Positions 1 to 11,872 of a DNA stretch of 64,000 bases are shown here, piece by piece. The stretch is taken from NCBI GenBank assembly GCA_963580285.1, contig OY757015.1, positions 145,016,082-145,080,081 on the forward strand, read 5' to 3'. A program made the translations under genes and the position numbers. The DNA is from Lucinisca nassula (lineage: Eukaryota; Mollusca; Bivalvia; Lucinida; Lucinidae). Below the pieces are notes generated by a model. That model was given only the letters and a program-made list of their open reading frames with translations, searched no databases and was not told where the DNA came from. Position 1 is the stretch's first letter. Each line of letters begins with the position of its first letter.

Positions 1-232
1 AGATCTGAGTATTGTAAAACTCCTAAAAATTGGGACACCTTGAGGACTTGCTGTAATTCTCCTATAAAATTTTAACAACTTTGTTTCACAATCCAGCAAG
101 AAGTCAAAAAGAGGCAAACGGATTGACAAACAGTGTAGAACCTGATCAGACTGCTCCTTCAGGAGCAGTCTGATCTGGGTCTGCACTATTTGCTTAGGCC
201 TGTCTGTCCCAATACTTAGGGTCATTAAGGCA
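1..232. mobile_element. PALT MITE (left end cut by window)
   Basis: CACCTTGAGGACTTGCTG, CAATCCAGCAAGAAGTC, PM1 with arm GACTGCTCC / GGAGCAGTC (132-190), then GGCCTGTCTGTCCCAATACT. Other copies: 39,731-39,900, 52,736-52,786 with 56,033-56,250, and 58,945-59,140. Confidence 0.65.
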
Positions 233-570
233 CCTTCCTATAAATTTCATAATCTACAAACTGTGGGTCTGCAATTCAGAATGTGCCAGATCGGTCTGCT
301 TTCATTTTCCATAAATTTTCCCATTCAGTATTCATTTCTATTAAAAACAGGGTCTTACTTCCATGTGTTCTTTAAAATACAGCCAGTTCTGATCAAATAC
401 AAGAGATAATAAGGTTTTACTTCGACACTAATTTACTTTAGACACTAAACTTTCCAACATAAAATGAATACATTTTCTTTGCTAGACAACTCAAGAATTT
501 AAAATTTGGTTTTCTTATTTCCCTAGTACAGGCAATGAACATGGAATGAAAATTCTGTCAAAACAAGCCT

Positions 571-814
571 GGGGCCAGTTGTTCGAAACTAACGATGTCG
601 TTAGTTAATGTATCGTTAAAACTTTGATCATTAAATATGGCAAATATGCTGAAATTTTTGCTGAAAAAATGTGAGCAGCTTTTGCGGATGCAAAAGCTGC
701 TCACATTTTTTCAGCAAAATTACCAAAATTTTCCATATTCTACTTGCTAGAACAGTTAACAATATGACCACTAATGAGCTCGTTAAGCTAACGATGCTTT
801 GAACAACTGGCCCC
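571..814. mobile_element. Foldback element FB1, copy 1
   Basis: Ends GGGGCCAGTTGTTCGAA and TTTGAACAACTGGCCCC; the centre is a strong hairpin (AATGTGAGCAGCTTTTGC / GCAAAAGCTGCTCACATT). The whole 244 bp is an imperfect palindrome. Confidence 0.82.
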
Positions 815-883
815 AGATGTCTAACTACTCAAGACTCATCATATTAAACGAGCCACATCCATATGGTTTGGAGAAAATGTTTT

Positions 884-1163
884 TGCTTGATTTAAGGTTT
901 AACCTCCCCGTCAACACTGTATAGTCATTTTGGGGATGTTGCTTCCAATGTTGTAGGACTTTTACCCATCAATGAGATGAAGCCCTGTCGCCCAATGAAA
1001 CCAATAGGGTTTATAAGCATTGGTGGTCAGACTCACACCGCTAGGCCTGGGCAAGCTTAGATCCTCTAAGTGCTTTACCAGTACTCGTATGCAGTTGGTT
1101 TCTGCAGTGCCTGGAAGCATCATGCAGCCCATCTATTTCTTCAAGCCCCGATGGGTGAGGGCC
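884..1163 (-). repeat. SINE-1 copy (tail CAAA-type)
   Basis: Minus-strand copy: GGTTTAACCTCCCCGTCAAC, TTGGGGATGTTGCTTCC, GCATCATGCAGCCCATC, TTCTTCAAGCCCCGATGGG. This is the commonest SINE-like family here: a roughly 300-bp body ending in (CAAA)n in sense orientation. I see no clear tRNA head. Confidence 0.7.
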
Positions 1164-1199
1164 GATTGGAGAACATGAACTCTCTTAATGAATTTCAAC

Positions 1200-1790
1200 G
1201 TTAAGCTTTAGCTCAGACTTTTCAATTATGTTACCTTGACCTTGAAGGCATGGGCAGTGGTATTCTTAAATAAATCTTTGAACCTATACCTCTCATCATA
1301 TCTCATCTACCATATGAGCCCCGCCAAGCGTATTTGTGTCTTCGAGCATTCCATGACATTTTAACTGCGCACCCCCAGCCAATCAGAGGGGACAGGGATA
1401 TGGCTTTCTGTCTGAAGGTTCCTCTTGATTCACTGCTTGTATGAGCGAGCAGCGAAGGTTCTGGTGAGACTGCGCGAATGCGCAGGCTCGCCTGAACCTT
1501 CGCTGCTCGCATAGGCGATAAGTACCAAAATCGCTTGACGGGGCCCATATGGTTTCGAAAACAGGAGCTATTAGATGTTTAACTGTAAATTTGAAACTTA
1601 AGCACAGATTTTCTTTGCTCTTGACATTGAGTCCATAAGCATGTGTGAGGGAATCGCTAAATAAAACTATGGACCTATACATACAATCATATCCAATATG
1701 AACCAAATCATCACGTGGTTTCGAAAACACAAACATGGATGCCAATGCTAATGCCAGGGTAGTGCAAGCTCTCTTCTTTGGCTTATTCCA
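1200..1790 (+). repeat. Degraded pearl-core monomers (182-bp type)
   Basis: About two diverged units of the P2 second-core type (TTACCTTGACCTTGAAGGC, AAATAAAACTATGGACCTAT, ATGAACCAAATCATC), split by a hairpin MITE at 1,318-1,544. Termini of the parent element are not visible. Confidence 0.6.
1318..1544. mobile_element. Hairpin MITE with 8-bp target duplication
   Basis: Inverted ends GCCCCGCCAAGCG and CGCTTGACGGGGC, flanked by CCATATGA (1,310-1,317) and CCATATGG (1,545-1,552). The interior has a long hairpin (GAGCAGCGAAGGTTC, then GAACCTTCGCTGCTC). An 8-bp duplication is typical of hAT elements. Confidence 0.72.
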
Positions 1791-2019
1791 GGTGAGCTAA
1801 AATGTATGCTTGAACAAGTTGTTCATTAGATCAGACTTATCAATCACCACACTCAAATTTGACAATATTGATCTAGTAGACAGTCTCTTACACTCCATAT
1901 AAGGAGCAGTGCTGAGGATAATAAAGAGATAGTTTTCCTTTTTTCTTTTTAGAAACATATGCTGTGGGTACTTGTTAGAATCATGCTGAGGCAACTCTAA
2001 CAAGTACCCACAACATACA

Positions 2020-2332
2020 GTAGAACTATGATGGCTCGAACTCTGATGGCTTGTTTACCATGGATGAGTCAAACCCGTTATTGAGTCCCTAAGGAATTCC
2101 TCCAGATTCGAAATAGTGAAGAACTTTTGCTTTTATCTTGCAAATGTATGCTGTGTGTACTCATTAGAATCGCCACATACATTTATATTACAGAATATTG
2201 ACAAGATATATCAAATTATCTGCATTATGCTTCCTGTTGTGGCACTACTAGTAACCCTCAGTGGCTTGAACAACTTTTGTATGAGCAAATTTTTATGGCC
2301 CGAAAAGGGGTTTGACCCATCGTAGTTCGACT
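2020..2332. mobile_element. TA1 MITE, copy 1
   Basis: TACAGTAGAACTATGATGGC to CCCATCGTAGTTCGACTT; diverged ends, one half of PM2 inside (2,145-2,175). Confidence 0.65.
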
Positions 2333-2453
2333 TTATTTCTAGAAATAAAAAGTATATCCCGAAATTATCATCAGTATCCCTCCTCATCTGAATCTATGTG
2401 GACTTATATCATCAATTTCCTGTCTCAATAGATCAGCCTGATTCTGTACTCAC

Positions 2454-2527
2454 CATTTTATCAGCTTCACTAAGTAGATTCTGAAAATGTTCATCATCAG
2501 CCAACCAGGGAGGTAACTCTGTCTCTC
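2454..2527 (-). CDS. KIBRA: KIBRA exon A (ETELPPW, most 3' exon seen)
   Basis: Two bases and 24 codons, ending phase 0: ETELPPWLADDEHFQNLLSE then ADKM. Vertebrates have GEKELPQWLREDERFRLLLRM. Acceptor AATTTCAG, donor GTGAGTAC (strong). About 70-80 C-terminal residues, including the PDZ ligand expected in the family, are not in the window, so the last exon or exons lie before position 1. Confidence 0.92.
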
Positions 2528-2587
2528 CTGAAATTACATGTATTTTATACATATAAATCTCTTTGTAACACTGTTTATTTTATAACA

Positions 2588-2897
2588 CACTTTTTGTTTG
2601 TTTGTTTGATTGATTTGAGGTTTAACGTCCCCATCAACATTGTAAAGGTCATTTTGGAGACGTTGCTTCAAATTTTGTGGGACTTTTACCCGACATTGAG
2701 ATGAAATGACATCTCAAGCCCTGTCGCCCAATGAGACCAATATGGTTTATTAGTATGGACGGTCCGCCTCACACCGCGGTTCCTGGACAAGCTTAGATCC
2801 TCTAAGCAGTTTACCAGTACTAGTGTGCGGGCCGGATTCAGCTCTGCGTGGAAGCATCATGCAGCCCATATATTTCTTCAAGTCCCGATGGGCTGGG
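2588..2897 (-). repeat. SINE-1 copy
   Basis: Full-length minus-strand copy with a (TTTG)n start and GCCCATATATTTCTTCAAG at the far end. Confidence 0.75.
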
Positions 2898-2935
2898 GCC
2901 TCACACTTTTTGATGTACCTTATTTAACCTAAATA

Positions 2936-3474
2936 CAGTAAAATTCCTATATTAAGATCCAAAAGTGGTCTTTAAGACCACTTTTGAACAGTCGCAAAGT
3001 TGGTCACTCAACATGGATACACTAGGTGTAGAAAACAAAGAAAGAATAACTGAAACTTTCTAAATAAGCTTATACAGTCGAACTTCGATGGCTCGAACCC
3101 CTTCGGGACCATAGAAATTTGTTCGAAACAGTCGTAGTTCGAGCCACTGTTGCATACTTCCAGAAAACATTACTGGGGTATTTTTGGACTTCTTTTCAGT
3201 GTTCTGTAACATTAATGTATGCTGTATGTACTCATTAGAATCGCCTCATTGAGGCGATTCTAATGAGTACACACAGCATACATTTGCAAGATAAAATAAA
3301 AAATCTCCTTAATTATCCCACACTTTTTCTTATGCAGAGGAATTCCCTAGGGACTCAAAAACGGGTTCGACTCAGCCATGGTAAACGAGCCATCGGTGTT
3401 CGAGCCATCGAAGTTCGACTGTGAATGCAGATTTAGTCTTAATTTTACATGGTCTTAATAGCGGCATTTTACTG
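2936..3474. mobile_element. TA2 MITE (pogo/mariner-like) with nested TA1
   Basis: Ends CAGTAAAATTCCTATATTAA and ATTTTACTG, flanked by TA on both sides. The interior has a hairpin AAAGTGGTC / GACCACTTT. TA flanks and CAGT ends fit the Tc1-mariner/pogo group; that is inference from ends only. Confidence 0.7.
3075..3421. mobile_element. TA1 MITE, copy 2, nested in TA2
   Basis: Ends CAGTCGAACTTCGATGGCTC and GAGCCATCGAAGTTCGACTG: 24 or more bp of perfect inverted repeat. TA on the left and TG on the right. It contains the palindromic module PM2 (3,216-3,286). Confidence 0.78.
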
Positions 3475-3851
3475 TATTGTGTCACCTTACCATACTTGTC
3501 CTAAAATTTTAACAAGACAAATTAACTATCCAATGTTGTGTCTAGAAATAGCTGGATGAGTGGCAAATAGTGTAGAAAATGATATAGGTTTACAATGTTT
3601 GCTCAAGCCTATGTCCAAATACATGTTGTAAATAGATTAAAGTTTTAAGATGAATCCTTAAAAAGTATAGACTATCTAGAAAAATTATCATTTCTCAATA
3701 GAATCTATACATTTTTGATTGGGCTTTGGACCCAACTTACAGTGACATTATAAAGACGCTGTGGTGTATTTCTTTATTACATTTTTGTGCCTGAAGTTAT
3801 GCGATAAAATGAGATTTGCTGGACTGAAGATTTCAGGACTGAAGATTTGAG

Positions 3852-6800
3852 AACATATCTCTGACACCATTGAACTCTAATGGTGGTGGGGTGATGTTGC
3901 TCATTCATAGAGACATCCCTCACATGCCATTCATGGAACTTGAAAATGACACCGAATCGGTCTGGGTTAAGGTTTTTGCAAATAAAACTTCCCACTTCGT
4001 AGCAAGTTGGTATCGACCACCAAATGGTACAATCGAAAACTTCCAGTTGTTTAAAGACCAAATGAATTGCATTAAATTGCAGCATAAGGGTAAAAAACTC
4101 CCGGCTATACATGTTCTAGGTGACCTCAACTTCAGAGACATTGCTTGGCCCGACAGGCTCAGCAAACAAGGCACAATGCTGAGTCAGTCGGAAGGACAAA
4201 TATTAATTGACATTATGAACGATCATGGTCTTGAACAAATTGTTGACTTCCCCACTCGTGATAAGAACACATTGGATCTGATCCTTACGACTTTGCCAGG
4301 ACAATTCGAAGACATTCATTCCCCAGATAAACTAAGTGACCACGATGTTGTCTCCGGATATTTAAAAATGCACATCCCACCAATAAAGAAACCTCGGAGG
4401 AAGGTGTACTCATATCAGAAAGGTGACTATGAAACTATGAGGAAGGATGCACTCAGATTTGCAGAGGAGAATTACTTTAATGGTCATTCAGATGCTCGGT
4501 CTGTACAGGAGAATTTCGATTTGATAACTTCTTTCATTCATACTTCGGCCGAAAATCATATCCCCTCAAAAACTAGTAGGACTGTATCTTCTATTCCCTG
4601 GATCACTCCAGAGATAAGAAGGAAAATTCGCAGAAGGAATAAGATTCATGCAAAGGCAAAAAAGACGGGAAGTGGTAAACTCCGGACAAAATTTGAAAAC
4701 TTGAGACGTGAAATCAAGTTTGATATAAAAAATCAGCATGATTTGTATGTGAATAACTTGGTAGGTGATGTAAAGGCAAATCCCAGAGACTTCTACAGAT
4801 ATATTAATAGCCAGAAGAAAGACAGGCAAGGTATCCCGCCCCTTAATAAAAGGGGAGGGGACGGGGTTGCTGAATCAGATCTGAAAGGGCAGAGGAACTA
4901 GTTGGTCAATTCAATGATGCGTTTAATAAAACTGAGTTCACTGAGGTTCCATTGACTGGAAGATCGGCCCCATTCATGAATAATATTGTTGTGACAGCTG
5001 CAGGAGTGATCAAATTACTTCAAGGCTTAAACCCCAGTAAGGCCTTAGGACCTGATGAGCTTCATCCTAGAGTCCTGAAGGAACTAGCAAATGAGTTGGG
5101 TCCAGTTTTTGCACACTTGTTTCAACAGTCTCTTGATACAGGTGAAATCCCCAAAGAATGGCTCTTAGCAAACATCTGTCCACTCTTTAAACAAGAGGGC
5201 CCAGAGGGCCCTGGTTCGCTCACCTGATCCAATGTATAACAAGTGGGACCCGGGCAGGGTCAATTTTGGCCCCAGGGCTATAATTGGAACAATCTTGGTA
5301 GAGGTCCACAAGATGAAGCTTCATATTGAATATGAAAGAGCTGGGCTTTCTGGTTTCAGAGAAGAAGATTTTAAAGGTTTAGCCTGCATATAGACTGACT
5401 ATGTAAAACAAGATTTTCCCTATATAAGTTTATCTAAAACCAAAGGGCCCCGGAGCGGGCGCATTTTTGGCCCAAGGGCTATAATTTGAACAATCTTGGT
5501 AGAGGTCCACAAGATGAAGCTTCATACCAAATGGGCCTTGCAGTTTCAGAGAAGAAGATTTTTCAAGATTTTCCCTATATAAGCCTATGTAAAACAAAAG
5601 GGCCCTGGTGCGGGGGCATTTTTGGCCCCAGCACTATAATTTGAACAATCTTGGTAGGGGTCCACTAGATGAAGCTTCATACCAAATATCAAAGACCTAG
5701 GCCTTGCGGTTTCAGAGAAGAAGATTTTTCAAGATTTTCCCTATATAAGCCCATGTAAAACCAAAGGTCCCCCGTGCGGGGGCAGTTTTAGCTCCAGTAC
5801 TATAATTTGAACAATCTTGGTAGGGGTCCACCAGATAAAGCTTCATACCAAATATCAAAGACCTGGGCCTTGCAGTTTCAGAGAAGAAGATTTTTAAAGA
5901 TTTTCCCCATATAAGCCCATGTAAAACCAAAGGGCCCTGGAGCGGGGACATTTTTGGCCCCAGGGCTATAATTTTAATTATCTTGGTAGCGGTCCACTAG
6001 ATGAAGCTTCATACGAAATAGCAAAGACCTGGGCCTTGCGGTTTCTGAGAAGAAGATTTTTAAAGGTTTTCCCTATATAAGCCTATGTAAAATCAAAGGC
6101 CCCAGGGGCAGGGGCATTTTTTGCCCCAGCACTATAATTTGAACAATCTTGGAAGCGGTCCACTAGATGAAGCTTCATACCAAATAGCAAAGACCTGGGC
6201 CTTGCAGTTTCAGAGAAGAAGATTTTTAAAGATTTTCCCTATATAAGCCCATGTTAAACCAAAGGGACCAAGGGTGGGGGCATTTTTGGCCCCAGCACTA
6301 TGATTTGAACAATCTTTGTAGGGGTACACTAGATGAAGCTTCATACCAAATATCAAAGACCTAGGCCTTGCTGTTTCAAAGTAGAAGATTTGTAAATATT
6401 TTCCCTATATTAAGCCCATGTAAAACCAAAGGGCCCGTGGTGGGGGCATTTTTGTCCCCAGCACTATAATTTGAACAATCTTGGTAGGGGACCAATAGAT
6501 GAAGCTTCATACCAAATAGCAAAGACCTGGGCCTTGTGGTTTCAGAGAAGAAGATTTTTAAAAATTTTCCCTATATTAAGCCCATGAAAAACAAAAGGGC
6601 CAGTGGCGAGGCATTTTTGGCCCCAGCACTATAATTTGAACAATCTTGGTAGGGGTCAACTAGATGAAGCTTCATACCAAATAGCAAAGATCTGGGCCTT
6701 GCGGTTTCAGAGAAGAAGATTTTTCAAGATTTTCCCTATATAAGCCCATGTTAAACCAAAGGGCCCCCGGGGCGGGGGCATTTTTGGTCCAAGCACTTTA

Positions 6801-8700
6801 ATTTGAACAATCTTGGTAGGAGTCCACTAGATGAAGCTACATACCAAATATCAAAGACCTGGGCCTTGCGGTTGCAGAGAAGAAGATTTTTAAAGATTTT
6901 CCCTATATAAGCCCATGTAAAACCAAAGGGCCCCGGAGCGGGGGCATTTTTGGCCCCAGCTCTATAATTTGAACAATCTTGGTAGGGGTCCACTAGATGA
7001 AGCTTCATACCAAATATCAAAGACCTGGGCCTTGTGGTTTCAGAGAAGAAGATTTTTTAAGTTTCCGGTGAAAAAAATCTATTTTTGGCCCCTGTGACCC
7101 AGATGTGGAACGGACCGGAACCATTTGAACAACTTTGAAAGGGGACCACCTAAGGATCATTCCTGTGAAGTTTGGTCAAAATCCGATCAGTGGTTTAGGA
7201 GGAGATGTCATTTGAAGAAATTGTTTACGCACGCACACACGCACTGACGACGGACGAAAAGTGATCACAAAAGCTCACCTTGTCACTTCGTGACAGGTGA
7301 GCTAAAAAGGAGATAGGGCTCTTGCCCGTAATTATCGCCCTGTGTCTCTGACTTGTGTTCTGTGTAAATTACTGGAACATATAGTCTGCTCGAACATCAT
7401 GGATTCATGGCCCACTTGGACGAACATAAACTTTTGTCAGACAGACAACATGCATTTAGGAAAAGGCACAGTTGTGAAACTCAGCTAAGCATAGTTATTA
7501 ATGACTGGGCAAAAATCTTGGACAAAGGGGGGCAGGTGGACACATTTATTCTGGACTTCGAGAAAGCTTTTGACACCCCTCCTCATGAACTACTTAAATC
7601 TAAGTTATTTGGTTATGGAATTGGGGGAAAGACCCTCAAATGGATAGATTCCTTTCTTTGCTACAGAAAACAGCGGGTTGTTGTTAATGGTGAATCTTCG
7701 GAGTGGGCACCAGTTTTGTCTGGAGTCCCGCAAGGGACCGTTCTTGGTCCACTTCTGTTCTCCCTGTACATCAATGATATTTCCACTGACATTGACTCAG
7801 AAATAAGACTGTTCGCAGATGACTGTGTTTGTTACCAGGAAATTAGAGATTCAGATGACTCATTGAAACTTCAGGCTGACATAGATAGATTAGGATGTTG
7901 GGCACGTAAATGGGGCATGAGATTTCAGCCAGTTAAATGCAATATTATGCAGATAACTAGGAAGAGATCTAATAAAGTTGAGGCTTCTTACACCTTAGAG
8001 GGAAGAATGTGGACTCCATTAAATACCTTGGAGTGACAATCTCACACAACTTGAGATGGAATACTCATATTAGCAACATGTGTACTAAGGCAAATAGAAC
8101 GCTTGGTTTCCTGAGGCGAAATCTTCATCAGTGCCCTCAGGATGTAAAAGAGGCAGCATATAGAGGTCTTGTTCGCCCAATCTTGGAATATGGTAGTTGT
8201 ATCTGGGACCCCAGTGGAGTGGTCCTTAACGATGAAATTGAGAAAGTTCAGAATAGAGCTGCTAGATTTGTAACAGGCAATTACTGCTTTGAAACTGGGA
8301 GCATGACTGGAATACTTGGAAAATTAAAATGGGAGTCTCTCAAGAAAAGGAGAAAAGACAGTAGGCTAATCCTTTTATACAAAGGTCTAAAGGGTGCTGC
8401 CAGCATTCCAACAGATGACCTTGTTCCCCCAGCTAGACACTGTAGAAATCACCATTCGTTGGAGTTTCAGGCCCTTAGCGCAAGAACTGACATTTATAAA
8501 GAGTCGTTCTTCCCCAGAACCATTAGAGATTGGAATGCCCTTCCCGATTCGATTATTTCGACAGCTGAAGGTGCTGATGATTGTGTATCTAAATTTACCT
8601 CTTTGGTTAGAGCTAGGGACTAACTTCCCACATCACAGGTCCTGGTGTATGAATGTCATTTGACGTGTCACCAGTAACAATTCTGATTCTGATTCTGATT
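3852..8700 (+). pseudogene. CR1/jockey-like LINE, dead, split by a pearl element
   Basis: A 5'-truncated non-LTR retrotransposon. 3,870-4,890 encodes the C-terminal part of an EEP endonuclease (SWYRPPNG, HVLGDLNFRDIAWP, SDHDVVSGY). 4,905-5,190 begins the reverse transcriptase (NPSKALGPDELHPRVLKEL, IPKEWLLANICPLFK). 7,304-8,620 carries the rest: YRPVSL, FILDFEKAFDTPPHELL, GVPQGTVLGPLLFSLYIND, LFADDCVCY (catalytic Asp pair present) and IKYLGVTI, ending with a stop at 8,621. It is broken by frameshifts near 4,880, near 7,395 (a short duplication around ATCATGG) and near 8,005, and by the insertion at 5,192-7,303. The 3' end is a short run of TTCTGA units, as in LINEs of the CR1/L2 type. Assignment to CR1 rather than another jockey-group clade is uncertain. 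Confidence 0.88.
5192..7303 (+). mobile_element. Pearl-type (Helentron-like) element P1, copy 1
   Basis: Starts CAAGAGGGCC with a small inverted repeat (AGGGCC..GGCCCT) and a GCTCACCTGATCC motif. About 11 tandem monomers of roughly 166 bp follow (AACAATCTTGGTAG, GATGAAGCTTCATACC), then a unique right region (GACCGGAACCATTTGAAC), a short ACGC/ACGG-type stretch and a terminal hairpin (AGCTCACC..GTCAC TTC GTGAC..GGTGAGCT). This is the layout described for bivalve pearl elements, later linked to non-autonomous Helentrons. It interrupts the LINE reverse transcriptase between PLFK and GDRAL. No transposase or helicase is encoded. Confidence 0.88.
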
Positions 8701-9172
8701 GAACCTAAGGCCTCCTCCAGGTGCTCTTGACGCAGGGATACAGGTACTTCATTATAAAGGCTGAGATCATGTATTGCATTAGAAAGTAATTAACTGAGAT
8801 CTGGCAAATTGAATACAGCACAAAACAGGTATGAGCTACTGCACGACAAAACTTACAATACTTTTGTGACTAGCAATGGCTCAGATCAGCCTGTGCATTC
8901 AGTCAGCCCTAGAAGCTGAGTGATAAAGGAAAGCTCTTTCCCAGATTGGGTGCAGGCCGATTTGACTCTTTGCTGTTCTTACTGTAGGTTTTGTCATGCT
9001 CTGGCTCATCTGAAAATCTGCTTCACATGCAACTATTTACATTAAGTGGCATATAAACATTTTAAGGGACTGTGACTTTTTCAACAATACTTTTGTTTCT
9101 CAAATCAATAGGGTCTACCCTAGACCCTTCGACTGCTAAATGCAACAGCATAGTTTATCATTTCAGTCAAAA

Positions 9173-9326
9173 ACTAGAGCTGTCAGTGAAACTGACTAGG
9201 GCCCCGGCAGCGCTATCAGAAATTTGTTGACGGACAGACGGACAGACAGACAGACGGACGGACGGACGGACGGACGGACGGACAGAGTGATTACTATAGG
9301 GCACCCACACTTTCAGTGCGGGGCCC
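9173..9326 (+). mobile_element. Minimal pearl-type element P4 with no tandem core
   Basis: Only about 154 bp: start ACTAGAGCTGTCAGTGAAAC, TAGGGCCCCGGCAGCG, then an ACGG/ACAG run, then TATAGGGCACCC and the end hairpin partner GTGCGGGGCCCT. It has the same two ends as the 0.8-kb element at 50,514-51,293. Confidence 0.8.
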
Positions 9327-9486
9327 TAATAAAGCCTGACATTACTTGTGAATTTACAGCGCTTTTTCGACTGGCCCCGAGGTTATAAAACTTTTTTCAT
9401 GCTCAACTCAGATAAGCATGAAACTTGTAATGCTCAAAACGATTAAAATACAAACAAATCAGGTTTCTGGCAAAAGAATGTGCACT

Positions 9487-9875
9487 GTACTGGTTAATCA
9501 CTTACGCATAAGCCTGCCCAGGAAAAGTGTGGTTAGGCAAACTGACTCGCTCAAAAATGACCTAAACTAGACAAAAGTGCCCAGTGGGGCACGTATACCC
9601 CCGGCCAGTGCCGAACTACAAAGGGAAATAACTCTAAAAGGCCTGACCCCTTGGCCCTTATTTTCTTTCCCACAATACAAGTAGTCATGTGTGCAAAATT
9701 TCAAGTTTCTATGTGAAGCAGTTCCTGAGATATCTTTGACACAAAATAATTGTTTACGGACAGACAGACAGACGGAAAAGACAAAAACTATATACCCCCA
9801 TGGCATACGCCGGGGGTATAAATAGTGTTGACTGGGCAGTTAAACGCCAATACAAACAAAACAAACAAATCTGGA
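9487..9875 (+). repeat. SINE-2 3' part, split by a small pearl element
   Basis: TGGTTAATCACTTACGC, GCCTGCCCAGGAAAAGTG, then the insert at 9,566-9,819, then GTGTTGACTGGGCAG and AAACAAAACAAAC. Confidence 0.72.
9566..9819 (+). mobile_element. Small pearl-type element (P3-like) inside SINE-2
   Basis: Begins ACTAGACAAAAGTGCCC with CGTATACCCCCGGCC and ends TATACCCCCATGGCATACG followed by CCGGGGGTAT. The interior holds an ACAGACAGACAG run. It interrupts a SINE-2 copy between AATGACCTA and AATAGTGTTGAC; the intact join is seen at 62,100-62,120. Confidence 0.78.
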
Positions 9876-9990
9876 AATTTTCCTGCTCATATCAGCACAG
9901 ATTTTCACTGAACCTGTTCATAAGTTTTAAAATGCCAACATGCTCAAGTGAGTTGTGCTGGAAAAAAGGTTTTATAACCTCACAGCCTGG

Positions 9991-10682
9991 TAGGGCTGGC
10001 TAATCGGAGCTGAAAAGATAATCGATTATCAGTCCTGCCACTGCGATCGTTAATCGATTAGTAATCAGTGAAGATTTGGTCTCTGGCTTTCTATCTGAGC
10101 ATGACTCCTACCATATGTTGTACTTTTGTATTTGTTTGTTTGTTTGATTTGAGGTTTAACGTCCCCATCAACACTGTAAAGGTCATTTTGGAGACGTTGC
10201 TTCCAATTTTGTGGGACTTCTACCTGACATCGAGATGAAATGACATCTCAAGCCCTGTCGCCCAATGAAACCTAATAGGGTTTACTAGCATGGACGGTCC
10301 GCCTCGCACCGCGGTTCCTGGACAAGCTTAGATCCTCTAAGCGGTTTACCAGTTCTAGTGTGCGGGCCAGATTCAGCTCTGCGTGGAAGCATCATGCAGC
10401 CCATATATTTCTTCAAGCCCCTATGGGCGGGGGCCGATTTTTTGTATTTGAAAAAAATAGACCTGTGCAAACAGTGTAGACCCAGATGAGACGCGGCAAA
10501 ATGCGGTCTCTCATCAGGGTCTGCACTGTTTGGCACTCATCCTACTATTTTAGACACATCTTTGGTTTGTAAATTGTACTTATCAAATAATCGATTATAT
10601 GCAAATCAGTTTTATATGCAAACTTTTTTTGCCAAATTTATCGATCGATTAATCGATTATCCGATTAATTGTGCCAGCCTTA
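9991..10682. mobile_element. hAT-like non-autonomous element with 8-bp duplication
   Basis: Ends TAGGGCTGGCTAATCGG and CCGATTAATTGTGCCAGCC followed by TTA; the flanks repeat CAGCCTGG (9,983-9,990 and 10,683-10,690). AT-rich ATCGATTAATCGATT arrays lie inside both ends. A SINE-1 copy and a palindromic module sit inside. Confidence 0.75.
10126..10437 (-). repeat. SINE-1 copy inside the 9,991-10,682 hAT-like element
   Basis: (TTTG)4, GAGGTTTAACGTCCCC, and GCCCATATATTTCTTCAAGC at the end. About as complete as 2,588-2,897. Confidence 0.75.
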
Positions 10683-10796
10683 CAGCCTGGTTTGATAGAC
10701 TGGACCATGTCCTATTGCAGGGAATTATTATTTGACTATCCTGTATTACACCAGGTCAACCAGGTCAAAAATCATAAATCATGTTTTTTAATTGTG

Positions 10797-10970
10797 TCAA
10801 TTAATAAAATTATTATTAATCAAGTAATTTCTTATTGGCCAAGTTACAGGTCCTCGGTCAGCTGTATTGGCCTCGGCCTTCTTCCTCAGGTCAATACAGT
10901 AGACCTCGGACCTGTAACTGGGCCAATACGAAATTACTTGATTAATAACATAATATTATTAGAGATTTTA
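10797..10970. repeat. Palindromic element PL4, copy 1
   Basis: ATTAATCAAGTAATTTC with GAAATTACTTGATTAAT; inner arms AGTTACAGGTCCTCGG / CCTCGGACCTGTAACT in inverted orientation with a CGGCC-rich centre. A second copy is at 37,640-37,805. Ends 22 bp from KIBRA exon B. Confidence 0.75.
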
Positions 10971-10992
10971 AAAGATCTTTTATTTACTATAC

Positions 10993-11155
10993 CTCTAGCT
11001 TTAGCCTCTTCTAGCCTCAGTTTAAGTTCTCGGAGCCGTATATTCTCATCATTAAGATATGACAGCTTTGTTTGTGATGCCTGGAGATCCAGCTCCATAT
11101 CAAAAGATGTTCTAGTCACTACCTTGCCGCCACGGAATCCTAAATTACTTGGAAA
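10993..11155 (-). CDS. KIBRA: KIBRA exon B (C-terminal coiled coil)
   Basis: 54 codons plus one base. The first part (FPSNLGFRGGKVVTRTSFD) leads into MELDLQASQTKLSYLNDENI and LKLRLEEAKARG, matching RTSLDLELDLQ and LKEQLEQAKSHG in vertebrates. Leu spacing fits a coiled coil. Acceptor TCTTTTTCAG, donor GTATAG (non-optimal at position 5, but the split Gly codon with exon A and the conserved ARG|ETELPPW junction support it). Confidence 0.93.
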
Positions 11156-11872
11156 CTGAAAAAGAGATAAAATATTAATTGGAAACTGAAAACAAAACAT
11201 GAGGGCGAATTTGACACTGAATCACTTAATTGATTTCAAGGTACCACATAGCTTCTGAAAGTCATTTGGATAATGGACAGCCATCTTATTCCATGAAGAA
11301 TAATGGTTGCACTTAGATAGATGGTCATCTGGGCAACATTCTTGCAAGGTTTAAATGAAACTGGCTCAAGATATCAGGAGAGGTTGTCATTCAAAGATTT
11401 TTCGACTTTTAAGTCTACAGTCTACTTTCTCTTATGGGTAGCCTCAGCAAGGAGAGACAAATATTTTTAATGTTCTGAGTAACTTAACTTGCAGCTGTAG
11501 CCCCACAACTTCAAATGTGCTAGAATGGGATAAAACCTACCATAAGACATGTGCAACAAGCAAAGACTCATGATTGCCCTGCACCCAGTATACTGTATTT
11601 ACCCTAAAAATTCAGCCACCTCAACTCCTTACCATACTTGTTCTAAAATTTGATCTGGGGCTACACTGTTTGCTCAAGCCTGTCTGACCGAATATAATAT
11701 TATATGGTAGCCAAAGTTTTCCCAAGCATCTCTTATGATAGCTGAAATGCTGAAGAACATGTGATCAGCAATAACTGATCAGTCTGCACAAATGCACAGA
11801 CTGATCCGAGTCCTTGCTGATTGCACAGTTCTTATTGAAGGTTTTGTTGTGTTTTGTCATCTGTAAACATAC

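Noticed and set aside
5270..7055. Regularly spaced repeats resembling a CRISPR array
   Set aside because: The whole 166-bp unit is repeated, with no unique spacers, in animal DNA; it is the pearl core.
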